From an uncultured Lachnospiraceae bacterium (GTDB lineage: Bacteria > Bacillota > Clostridia > Lachnospirales > Lachnospiraceae), in the NCBI GenBank assembly GCA_910578345.1, contig CAJTRA010000005.1, positions 62,001 through 126,000 of the forward strand: DNA of 64,000 bases. Reading direction: 5' to 3'. Position 1 is the first letter of the stretch; each line of letters starts with the position of its first letter. Below, in pieces: positions 18,227 through 26,360 of this stretch. The notes under the pieces were generated by a model. The model was not told the origin of the DNA and ran no database searches. It worked only from the letters and a program-made list of their open reading frames with translations. A program made the position numbers and the translations under genes.

Positions 18227-19306
18227 ATGAAAAGTCATCAAAAGAAAGAGAATTGCTGCGGATGCGGGGCGTGTGCAGAGATCTGTCCTCTGAAAGCAGT
18301 CAGCATGGTTCGTGATCGAGAAGGGTTTTGCTATCCGCAGGTTGATCGTTCACTCTGTACTGCATGTGGAAAATGCAGACAAGTATGTCCGATTAAAAGG
18401 CATGAATCAGTTGAAGGACAGAATCTATATCTTGGTGCGCAGGCAAAGGACAAAGGGATTAGATATTCTAGCTCCTCAGGGGGTATCTTTAACGTATTGG
18501 CACAGCATATCATAAGGATGCAGGGAATTGTTTATGGTGCCGGGTATGACGGGAACATGAGTGTGCTCCATAGAGCGGTATCGGATCAAGCGCAGCTTGA
18601 ACAGGTTATAAAGACAAAATATGTTCAGAGCAGTATGGAACGAATCTACAGCAGGATAGAGAAGAACTTAAAAGAAGATAAATGGGTGCTGTTCTGTGGT
18701 ACGCCCTGTCAGGCACAGGCGCTTATCCTGTTTTTGAAGAAAGCATATGAGAAATTGATCGTTGTTGATCTTGTATGCTATGGGGTGCCGTCTCCAGGGA
18801 TATGGGAAGACTATGTAAAGTATCTGGAGCATAAACATGAAGGAAAAATGACAGGATTTTCTTTCCGTGATAAGCGGAATGCAGATAACGGACATATGCG
18901 CTCTTATATAATAGATGGCATAGAATATGTTGATTCTCTTTATCAGGACATTTACTGTAACATGTATTTTAGAAACTATATTCTGCGGCCATCTTGCCAT
19001 AGCTGTAAGTTCTGTTCAGTGAGTAGAAACAGCGATTTTACAATCGGGGATTTTTGGGCGTTAGATCGTGTCAGACCCGATATGGAGGATGGAATGGGAA
19101 CTTCTATGATAATTGTACATTCCGGAAAAGCAAGAAGGATATGGAATGAAATAGAACAGGAACTTGACTGGTTTGTATGTAAGAAGGAGGAGTTATTGCA
19201 GCCAAGACTATTGGGTCCGACTAGCAGGGCAAGAATAAGGTGGGCTTTTCTACTATTATACAAATGTATGCCATTTTGGATAATGGCGAAATTAATGGAA
19301 AGATGA
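18227..19306 (+). CDS. FrhB/FdhB-like 4Fe-4S protein of the polysaccharide locus
   Basis: 359 residues. Two ferredoxin motifs at the N-terminus (CCGCGACAEICPLKA at about 10-24 and CTACGKCRQVCPIKR at about 44-58) precede a coenzyme F420 hydrogenase/dehydrogenase beta-subunit-like domain (YSSSSGGIFNVLA, GTPCQAQAL, VDLVCYGVPSPGIWEDY, CKFCSVSRNSDFTIGDFW). Such proteins recur beside polysaccharide pyruvyl transferases. A redox role in sugar modification has been suggested, but the reaction is not known to me. F420 itself is not expected in this type of organism. Confidence 0.85.
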   Translation: MKSHQKKENCCGCGACAEICPLKAVSMVRDREGFCYPQVDRSLCTACGKCRQVCPIKRHESVEGQNLYLGAQAKDKGIRYSSSSGGIFNVLAQHIIRMQGIVYGAGYDGNMSVLHRAVSDQAQLEQVIKTKYVQSSMERIYSRIEKNLKEDKWVLFCGTPCQAQALILFLKKAYEKLIVVDLVCYGVPSPGIWEDYVKYLEHKHEGKMTGFSFRDKRNADNGHMRSYIIDGIEYVDSLYQDIYCNMYFRNYILRPSCHSCKFCSVSRNSDFTIGDFWALDRVRPDMEDGMGTSMIIVHSGKARRIWNEIEQELDWFVCKKEELLQPRLLGPTSRARIRWAFLLLYKCMPFWIMAKLMER

Positions 19307-19331
19307 CACATGCTTTTAGAGGAAAATAAAG

Positions 19332-21038
19332 ATGCTGGAAATGTTTCGATATTTGATAGGAATATTAGAGAAGAGGGAGCGAAGTGACTGGAAAATATTG
19401 AGCCTATTAGATTTCATCAGTCCAGTTACGGATCTTATTAATTTTTCAGTGATTATCTATATTATCAATGTTGTTATGCGGGAAAGGCAGGCATCGAAAG
19501 AGATTGTTTTATTTACATTTTTGATGGGAATTTTGTCCATTCTAAAGGGGTTTTTTGATCTATATAAATATAAGATTCATAACCGATTTCTTTATAACGG
19601 TTCCCAGCGGCTGTCTGAAAAACTATGTGAAGTACTGTTAAAAGAAGATTTACTGCATCATGAGCAGAAGAGTCCCATGCAGGCAGTTGCACTGGTGCGC
19701 ACTGATACACAAAACTGCATGAACATTCTGCTGACTTGTCTTGAAAGTCTGATCAATATGTTAACTATGGCGGGATATTTTATTGTCATGCTGTTTACTT
19801 CGACATGGCTGGGACTGACCAGTTGCGTGGTATTTATCCTGTTCATGGCTGGAATGTTTTTCTATTATCGAAATCAGATAGAGGTGTATGGGGAAAAATC
19901 CAGAATGCTTGCGATCAAAGCAAATGCCCAGGTAACGATTGCCTATGGGAATTTCAAAGAAATGAAGATTGCTGATCATGCGGATGTTATTTTGCGGCGG
20001 TATCGCAATGTCAGTGAGGATTATGCCCAGATACAAAAGCAGTATCAGTACAAAAGAAGTATGATGAACATGGTCATGCAGAATTTCGTGATGACAGCTT
20101 TATTTATTATATTAGCCTGTTTTTTGAATCGTCCGGGAGATAATACGGAGATTTTTCTGGCGTCAATGGTAGTATATCTGACGATGCTGATCAAGATGAT
20201 ACCAATAGCATATAGTATTGTGCGTGAACTCAATGAGGTGAAATTTTCTCAGAAATCTTATGAGGTATTGAGGGAAGGAATGTCCAGATATGCAGAGATC
20301 AAGCAGATAGAAAAAGAGGAAGAAAAATACAGATATAAAAAACTGACTTTTAAAAAAGGACTTTTTGTCGATAATCTCACTTTTTACTACAACGACCATA
20401 AAAAGATCTTCGAACATGCATCCATTAAGATTCCGGCAGGATGTTCCATTGCAGTGATCGGCATTTCTGGTATTGGAAAGACAACGTTTTTGGATCTGAT
20501 CCTTGGATTATTGACACCGCAGGCAGGAAAAATCCTATATGATGATTTTGATATTGTAACCCGTAAGGACGAACAGGGAGTATGCAGAGCCAGCATAGGA
20601 GAAATAACAAGTTACATTCCACAGACGGTATATTTAAATGGGGAAACAATCTGTCATAATGTTACCTTTTTTGCCAAAGAAGAGGAAGAAAACAGCGAAA
20701 AAGTAAGGGAATGTTTAAAATGTGCGCAGGTGTGGGAAGATGTTAAACAGATGCCGGATGGCATTCATACACTGATCGGTGAGAATGGAACAGCACTTTC
20801 CGGCGGACAGCGCCAAAGAATTGCGCTGGCGAGAGCCTTGTACAAAGACTTTGAACTTCTTGTCATGGACGAAGCGACTGCAGCATTGGATCTGGAAACA
20901 GAGAAGGCAGTCATTGATTCGATTCGGCAAGTGAAAGGAAATAAAACGATATTGATCGCTACCCATCATAAGAGCCTGGCAGATGAGTGCGATATGGTGT
21001 ATCGGATAGAAAATAAAGGATTTGTGAGAGTAAAATAG
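19332..21038 (+). CDS. ABC exporter, fused permease and ATPase
   Basis: 568 residues: about six membrane segments in residues 20-300, then a nucleotide-binding domain with Walker A GISGIGKTTF, signature LSGGQRQRIALARAL and Walker B LLVMDEATAALD, and the H-loop in IATHHKSLA. Half-size exporters of this kind in glycan loci include PglK-type flippases of lipid-linked oligosaccharides, so it may be a second export route beside PelG. AGAGGAAA precedes the ATG. The substrate is inferred only from context. Confidence 0.85.
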   Translation: MLEMFRYLIGILEKRERSDWKILSLLDFISPVTDLINFSVIIYIINVVMRERQASKEIVLFTFLMGILSILKGFFDLYKYKIHNRFLYNGSQRLSEKLCEVLLKEDLLHHEQKSPMQAVALVRTDTQNCMNILLTCLESLINMLTMAGYFIVMLFTSTWLGLTSCVVFILFMAGMFFYYRNQIEVYGEKSRMLAIKANAQVTIAYGNFKEMKIADHADVILRRYRNVSEDYAQIQKQYQYKRSMMNMVMQNFVMTALFIILACFLNRPGDNTEIFLASMVVYLTMLIKMIPIAYSIVRELNEVKFSQKSYEVLREGMSRYAEIKQIEKEEEKYRYKKLTFKKGLFVDNLTFYYNDHKKIFEHASIKIPAGCSIAVIGISGIGKTTFLDLILGLLTPQAGKILYDDFDIVTRKDEQGVCRASIGEITSYIPQTVYLNGETICHNVTFFAKEEEENSEKVRECLKCAQVWEDVKQMPDGIHTLIGENGTALSGGQRQRIALARALYKDFELLVMDEATAALDLETEKAVIDSIRQVKGNKTILIATHHKSLADECDMVYRIENKGFVRVK

Positions 21039-21049
21039 TCATATAAAAT

Positions 21050-22045
21050 ATGAGCAGTAAAGGTTCGAAGAAAAGAAAAATAAAACTTGTAAAAGACAGA
21101 GTATCCGCAGTGATTCCAGTATTTAATGGAGAAACTTATCTATCGTCAATGCTGGAATCGATGCTAGATCAAACTTATTCACAGATTGAAGTGATAGTAG
21201 TTGATGACGGTTCAATAGATGGCACTGTTGCGGTTGCAGAAGGATACTATGAGAGATTTCGGGCAAAGGGGTACGATTACCGTATTGTCAGAGCGATGCA
21301 TAGGAATGCTTCGGCGGCAATCAACTGTGGACTGCCTTATGTGACGGGAGAATATTTGATCTGGCCGGACAGTGATGACCGGTTGGAGAAAGAATCTGTA
21401 GAGAAGAGGGTGAAATTTCTGCAGAAGAATTCGCAGTATCAATGTGTCAGATCACTGGCATATTATTTTGATCAGCGAACACAGGAGATTGTATCAGCGG
21501 ATGAAAGTATAGGCGAATTATCCAAAGAGGATTTGTTTTGGGATATTTTGGAATCTAAAACGTTTGTGTGCTGTGGGTGTTATATGTTAAAGACCGAGAA
21601 ATTTTTTGAGATTTATCCTCAAAAGCATATTCCTGAATATGACGTTGGGCAGAATTTCCAGATGCTGTTACCTTTTATGTATTACTATAAATGCCCGACG
21701 ATCCCGGAGCAACTCTATGGAGTCTGTGTCAGACAAGGGAGTCATTCCAGAACGGAGTTGACGGAAGTGGAGGAAAAGAAGAAATATCAAGATTATGAGG
21801 ATTTGATTGATGAGATTGTTTCGCTATGTCATATAGAAGATAAAGAGTCGATCGATCGGATGAAGTATTGGAAGATTAGGCGAAGATATCTTCTTGCAAT
21901 GAAATATAAAGATGTAGGAAAGCTGATCGTAGCTTTATATCAGATACGACAGTATGGAAAAGAAGAATTTCATCAGGCATTTCGTGATCTTATGTGGAAG
22001 TGTATAAATATATGGAGTGTGCAATGGAAAAAAAGATTTCAGTGA
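21050..22045 (+). CDS. GT2 family glycosyltransferase
   Basis: 331 residues with a basic N-terminal tail, then a GT-A fold start (VSAVIPVFNGETYLSSMLES), VVDDGSIDGT and the DXD-type WPDSDDRLE. The C-terminal ~120 residues are charged and helical. A GGMYLF-like bend is replaced by CCGCYMLKTEKFFEIYP. Donor and acceptor sugars cannot be told. No clear ribosome site lies before the ATG, so expression may depend on coupling to the ABC gene 11 bases upstream. It overlaps the next gene by 22 bases. Confidence 0.82.
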   Translation: MSSKGSKKRKIKLVKDRVSAVIPVFNGETYLSSMLESMLDQTYSQIEVIVVDDGSIDGTVAVAEGYYERFRAKGYDYRIVRAMHRNASAAINCGLPYVTGEYLIWPDSDDRLEKESVEKRVKFLQKNSQYQCVRSLAYYFDQRTQEIVSADESIGELSKEDLFWDILESKTFVCCGCYMLKTEKFFEIYPQKHIPEYDVGQNFQMLLPFMYYYKCPTIPEQLYGVCVRQGSHSRTELTEVEEKKKYQDYEDLIDEIVSLCHIEDKESIDRMKYWKIRRRYLLAMKYKDVGKLIVALYQIRQYGKEEFHQAFRDLMWKCINIWSVQWKKRFQ

Positions 22046-23049
22046 TTATTCCGGTTTATAATACGGAAGAATATATTCGTGATTGTGTCACATCCGTTTT
22101 AGAACAGACTTTCCAGGATTTTGAGATTATATTGATCAATGACGGCTCACAGGATAACAGCGGAGAGCTTTGTGAAAGACTGTGTACAGAAGATCAGAGA
22201 ATACGGGTTATCAGACAGGATCACAAAGGAGTGTCTGTGGCCAGAAACGCAGGAATCGATGTGGCAAAGGGAAAGTATCTGTTTTTTCTGGATAGCGATG
22301 ATATTATCCATCCACAGCTTCTGGAGACGCTTTACAGATTGCAGGAAAAGAATCGGGCGATAATATCAGCGACAGAGTTTTGTTATGTAAGAAGCGCAAA
22401 TTTTCAGAAATTTGTGAATTGGAAGAAGGAGCAGGATCATGGAAAAAATTTCTGCTATCTGAATCAAGATAAGGCAAGGAAACCGTCAACTTTTGCACAT
22501 CCAAGATTGCGGCTTGATGCAATTGGCGGGAAAATGATTCTTTCCGAAGCGATTGGTCAGATGCGGTTTGATGAAGAACTTACTCATGGCGAAGACACCT
22601 TGTTTCTCCATGAGATGATTGCTAACGGGGCGGATGTCACAGTGCTGTTTCGCAAATGGTATTTCTATAGAAGGACTGAGAGAAATTATGGAAAGGAATA
22701 CTCAGTAGAATCCTGTAAGAGCAGATGGGAAGTACAAAGGAGACTGCGAGACCATGAATGGAATAACAATAGGACGGCGAGGGCTGTCTATGAGGAATGG
22801 ATTCTTCTTTGTGAGATCGTATTGTGGTACGAGATGGGTAGAAAGAACCAGGATGATCAATTGGTGAAATACATAGAGGATCTGATAAAAGTGGAAAAGA
22901 AATCATGGCTGTATTCGCAGGTGGATTGGGGCAGAAGGATAGTGTTTCATCTTGGATGTGTATGTTATCCCCTTTATAAAATTATTGCAGACTTTTTTCA
23001 TTGGTATCACCATACCCTGGATCTTCCACGTGAGCTACGAGGGAAATAG
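22024..23049 (+). CDS. GT2 family glycosyltransferase
   Basis: 341 residues beginning MEKKISVIIPVYNTEEYIRDCV, with LINDGSQDNSGELC, HKGVSVARNAGIDVAKGKY and the metal-binding LDSDDIIH: a standard capsule-type GT2 enzyme. A late W-rich region (HGEDTLFLHEMIANGADV) fits the acceptor loop. The ATG at 22024 has GGAG upstream and starts directly with the GT2 motif; an earlier in-frame ATG at 21994 adds ten unsupported residues. It overlaps the preceding GT2 gene, suggesting coupled translation. Confidence 0.85.
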   Translation: MEKKISVIIPVYNTEEYIRDCVTSVLEQTFQDFEIILINDGSQDNSGELCERLCTEDQRIRVIRQDHKGVSVARNAGIDVAKGKYLFFLDSDDIIHPQLLETLYRLQEKNRAIISATEFCYVRSANFQKFVNWKKEQDHGKNFCYLNQDKARKPSTFAHPRLRLDAIGGKMILSEAIGQMRFDEELTHGEDTLFLHEMIANGADVTVLFRKWYFYRRTERNYGKEYSVESCKSRWEVQRRLRDHEWNNNRTARAVYEEWILLCEIVLWYEMGRKNQDDQLVKYIEDLIKVEKKSWLYSQVDWGRRIVFHLGCVCYPLYKIIADFFHWYHHTLDLPRELRGK

Positions 23050-23059
23050 GAGAGGCAGA

Positions 23060-24178
23060 TTGAGAGCATTGTTTTTTTTAAATTCATTTGCGGGTGGAGG
23101 GGCAGAAAGAGTTTGTCTGAGCTTGGCCATACAGCTTCATAAGTTGGGGATAGAGAGTGATTTTGTAACAATTTATGACGCCTTGCCGGATTATGATATT
23201 CCGGATCATATCCGTATTTTTTCTATAGGAATCAGTACAAAGGCATCATCACTGACAGTTCTTATTGATCTTCTGAAAGCTGTACCGAGGGTGGACACTT
23301 TTATTTCTGGTAAGAAATATATATTGATAACAGCCCATTTGCAGCCTTCATATTTGTTGGCTGTCCTGACAAGAAAGGGAAAACATACGCTTTATGTTAT
23401 GCATAACCGATGGGGGCAGGATGCTGGATGGAAAGAGCGGCTGTCTACAGCGGTTTTGAAGAAAGTGCTGAAAAGAAAACAAATAGTAACGGTTTCACAT
23501 GGGTTGGAAGAAGAACTGATTGACAAATACAGGATGAGGCCGCAAAACATCACGACGATTTATAATCCGTGCAGTGATGTGGAACTGCAGTCAGAACAGT
23601 GGTCATCTTTGCCTCATCCACGGCCATATATCCTTGTTATGGGACGACTGGTGGAGCAGAAGAATCCTTTGCGTGCATTGGCGCTGTACCGGGATGGCAG
23701 ATTCTATGAACACTATGATCTGGTTTATATCGGCCGGGGACCGTTGGAAAAGCGGCTAAAGAATGAGATTGCAAAAAGTAAACTGGTGAATTATGTGTTT
23801 TTGCCTGGTTTTCAGAGAAATACAAGGCAGTGGATCAGCAATGCATCTTTATTATTATCGTGTTCCAAATATGAGGGGTTCTCTTTGAATTTAGTAGAGG
23901 CGTTGCTCTGTAAAACGCCGGTTGTGTCTTCTGACTGTCCATACGGGCCTCGTGAGATCTTGACGGACGAACTGGCGGCGTATCTGATCGATCCAGAAAA
24001 CGATAGTGATCCGGCTGAGAGCATATCTGTTATTTCAGCAGCATTAAGGTCTTATCCAGAAATCACAGAGAAGTATTATGCGAAGTTCGATGATGCGCGG
24101 ATCGTTCGGAGGTATCTCGATGTGTGGCATAAGAAGTTTGGGGATGAAAGTAATTCTGGACGGGAGGAAGGGTTATGA
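23060..24178 (+). CDS. GT4 family glycosyltransferase with TTG start
   Basis: 372 residues from a TTG at 23060, chosen because AGGAGAGG lies four bases upstream and the protein then opens LRALFFLNSFAGGGAERVCL, the normal GT4 N-terminus. The longer frame from 22952 would overlap the previous gene by about 100 bases and add a non-conserved tail. Other signs: YVMHNRWGQD, VMGRLVEQKNPLRALALY and the E-x7-E motif EGFSLNLVE at 272-280, then SDCPYGPREIL. This pattern is common in GalNAc- or glucose-adding enzymes, but the sugar is not assigned. It overlaps the next gene by four bases. Confidence 0.83.
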   Translation: MRALFFLNSFAGGGAERVCLSLAIQLHKLGIESDFVTIYDALPDYDIPDHIRIFSIGISTKASSLTVLIDLLKAVPRVDTFISGKKYILITAHLQPSYLLAVLTRKGKHTLYVMHNRWGQDAGWKERLSTAVLKKVLKRKQIVTVSHGLEEELIDKYRMRPQNITTIYNPCSDVELQSEQWSSLPHPRPYILVMGRLVEQKNPLRALALYRDGRFYEHYDLVYIGRGPLEKRLKNEIAKSKLVNYVFLPGFQRNTRQWISNASLLLSCSKYEGFSLNLVEALLCKTPVVSSDCPYGPREILTDELAAYLIDPENDSDPAESISVISAALRSYPEITEKYYAKFDDARIVRRYLDVWHKKFGDESNSGREEGL

Positions 24179-25389
24179 GCAATGTCCTGTTTATCATATC
24201 AACATTGGAAGGAGGAGGGGCAGAACGGACATTATCGAATATCGTGACTCATTTTCCAGATGATTGGAAAGTAGATATTTTATTAAATAATAAATCGTTT
24301 ATTCGATATCCATATAAAGGGAATATATTATCATTGGATCTTCCGGATTATGGAGAAAAAAAAACAGTGCTCTGTCTTCTGAAGGAGATCTTCAAAAAGA
24401 CGTTGTATTTAAAAAAGATAAAGAAAAAAAATCGGTATGATGCTTGTATTAGTTTTCTCCCCAGTTCGAATATCTCGAATGCTCTGTCAGGGAAAAAATA
24501 TGGAAAAACGATTATTTCTATTCATAGCAATATTGTGAATAATGAAAGCAAATTTGTAAATAAAATGTTTTTATGCTTCTTTATTAAAATTTTGTATCGT
24601 CGGACAGATAGGATCATAGTTGTTTCAGAAGAAATTGCCTTAGAAGTAAAAAGAAAATTGAAGTTGTCAGAAGATAGAATCGGAGCAATCATAAATGGAT
24701 GTGATATTGCTGGGATAAGAAAGAAAATGCGAATAGTGCCAAAAGAAGGAAAAAGCAGAAAGATTTGTGAAGAAGGTCAAAAGATAGTTCTTACTGTGGG
24801 ACGCATGGTTGAAGAGAAGGGGCAGTGGCATTTGATCAGAGCGTTTTCAGAGGTGATAAAACAGGAACCGGAAACGAAATTGCTGATTGTGGGAGAAGGA
24901 AGACTAAAAGAATATTTAACAGGATTAACTGAGGCATATGACCTGAATGAAAAGATATTTTTTCAAGGGTATAGTACTAACCCATTTTGGTATTATTCGA
25001 TTGCAGATATTTTTGTACTGCCATCGTTAACGGAGGGTTACCCGAATGTTGTAGCTGAGGCGGTTTGCTGTGGGGTGCCGTGTATTGCGGCAGATGTTCA
25101 TACTGGCGTGCGGGAAATACTGTCGCCAGACCTGGATGTATTAGGTGAAAGAACCAATGATGTCTTAGAGGAAGAATATGGCATATTGGTTCCGGTATGC
25201 AGTGGAAAGAAATATAAAAGCGATGAACCTCTGGAAGAGGCAGAGAGCAAAATGGCGGAAGCAATTGTAAAGCTGTTACAGGACAGCGGAAAAAGAACGC
25301 ACTATAAACAGCAAAGTATGCAGAGAAGCGGCGATTTGGATATTGGTCAGATCGTCGGAAGATGGATTGATGAGATATCATCTTCCTAA
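24175..25389 (+). CDS. GT4 family glycosyltransferase
   Basis: 404 residues. The N-terminal glycine loop LEGGGAERTLSNIVTHF, VVSEEIALEVKRKL, TVGRMVEEKGQWHLIRAFSE and the E-x7-E motif EGYPNVVAE at 287-295 identify a GT-B fold GT4 enzyme that uses a nucleotide sugar. The coding sequence is very AT-rich and lysine-rich (the line from 24421 is about one-third GC), unlike the pel core upstream. ATGA overlap with the preceding GT4 gene shows coupling. Confidence 0.85.
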   Translation: MSNVLFIISTLEGGGAERTLSNIVTHFPDDWKVDILLNNKSFIRYPYKGNILSLDLPDYGEKKTVLCLLKEIFKKTLYLKKIKKKNRYDACISFLPSSNISNALSGKKYGKTIISIHSNIVNNESKFVNKMFLCFFIKILYRRTDRIIVVSEEIALEVKRKLKLSEDRIGAIINGCDIAGIRKKMRIVPKEGKSRKICEEGQKIVLTVGRMVEEKGQWHLIRAFSEVIKQEPETKLLIVGEGRLKEYLTGLTEAYDLNEKIFFQGYSTNPFWYYSIADIFVLPSLTEGYPNVVAEAVCCGVPCIAADVHTGVREILSPDLDVLGERTNDVLEEEYGILVPVCSGKKYKSDEPLEEAESKMAEAIVKLLQDSGKRTHYKQQSMQRSGDLDIGQIVGRWIDEISSS

Positions 25390-25471
25390 GGAAGAGGTGA
25401 TTAGGATCTATTAGAAAAGAAATCGTTTGTGGAAGGATAAAATCGTTTCGAAGGTGTGGAGAGGAGATGTA

Positions 25472-26356
25472 ATGGAGTGTGGTCTTACGATTTTTACACC
25501 TACATATAACCGGGCATATTGTCTATCAGTTTTATACTATTCGCTGTGTGCGCAGACGGTGTCTGAATTTGAATGGCTGATTGTAGATGATGGGTCAACG
25601 GATGATACAAGGGACCTGGTTGAATGCTGGAAACAAGAGAGGAAGATAAAGATCCGTTATTTTTGGCAGGAAAATACAGGAAAGGCACAGGCGCATAACC
25701 GAGGAGGGGAACTTGCACGGATGGAGCTGTTTACTTGTGTGGATTCGGACGATATGTTGAAACCAAATGCTGTTGCTGATATTTTATCGTTGTGGAAGCA
25801 GCATTCGGATCAAATAGGCATGATATCTTTAAAAGAACGCTCCGATGGCAGACCTATGGCGCATTGGAACAGTAAGGTTCAATACTGCACATTATATGAT
25901 GCATATAGGAAATATGGTTTGCGAGGAGAGACAATGCTTATATATCGCACAGCATTAATCCAAAAATACAAATTTCCGGCATTTGAAGGCGAGAAATTTA
26001 TACAGGAATCCTATTTGTATGATCGTCTTGATCAAGAGGGGACTCTGTATATCACAAATGAGAGTTTTTATAGAGCAGAGTATCTGGAAGACGGATATAC
26101 GCGGAATAATAACAAAATCTTTCATGAAAATCCCCATGGACACCAGGCCTATATTGTACAGCGGTTAAAACTGGATAAGAAATTGAGATATAAGATTCTT
26201 GATACAATTTTGTATATAGGAAGTAAACGGCTGTTAAAAGATCATCGCATGATAGTGGATTCGGTATATCCAGTTTTAACCTGTTCCTTATATTTTCCGA
26301 GTATGATTTATTATTTTATAAAAGATGTAGCTTTAAAATTAGAAAAAAGAGGGTAA
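25472..26356 (+). CDS. GT2 family glycosyltransferase
   Basis: 294 residues starting MECGLTIFTPTYNRAYCLSV, with WLIVDDGSTDDTRDLV, ENTGKAQAHNRG and the catalytic-metal CVDSDDMLKP. The start at 25472 is preferred because GAGAGGAG is placed a few bases upstream and the GT2 fold starts at once; the in-frame ATG at 25427 would add 15 residues. The last residues include a hydrophobic stretch (SLYFPSMIYYFIKDV) that may dock on the membrane. The sugar is unknown. Confidence 0.84.
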   Translation: MECGLTIFTPTYNRAYCLSVLYYSLCAQTVSEFEWLIVDDGSTDDTRDLVECWKQERKIKIRYFWQENTGKAQAHNRGGELARMELFTCVDSDDMLKPNAVADILSLWKQHSDQIGMISLKERSDGRPMAHWNSKVQYCTLYDAYRKYGLRGETMLIYRTALIQKYKFPAFEGEKFIQESYLYDRLDQEGTLYITNESFYRAEYLEDGYTRNNNKIFHENPHGHQAYIVQRLKLDKKLRYKILDTILYIGSKRLLKDHRMIVDSVYPVLTCSLYFPSMIYYFIKDVALKLEKRG

Positions 26357-26360
26357 AAAA

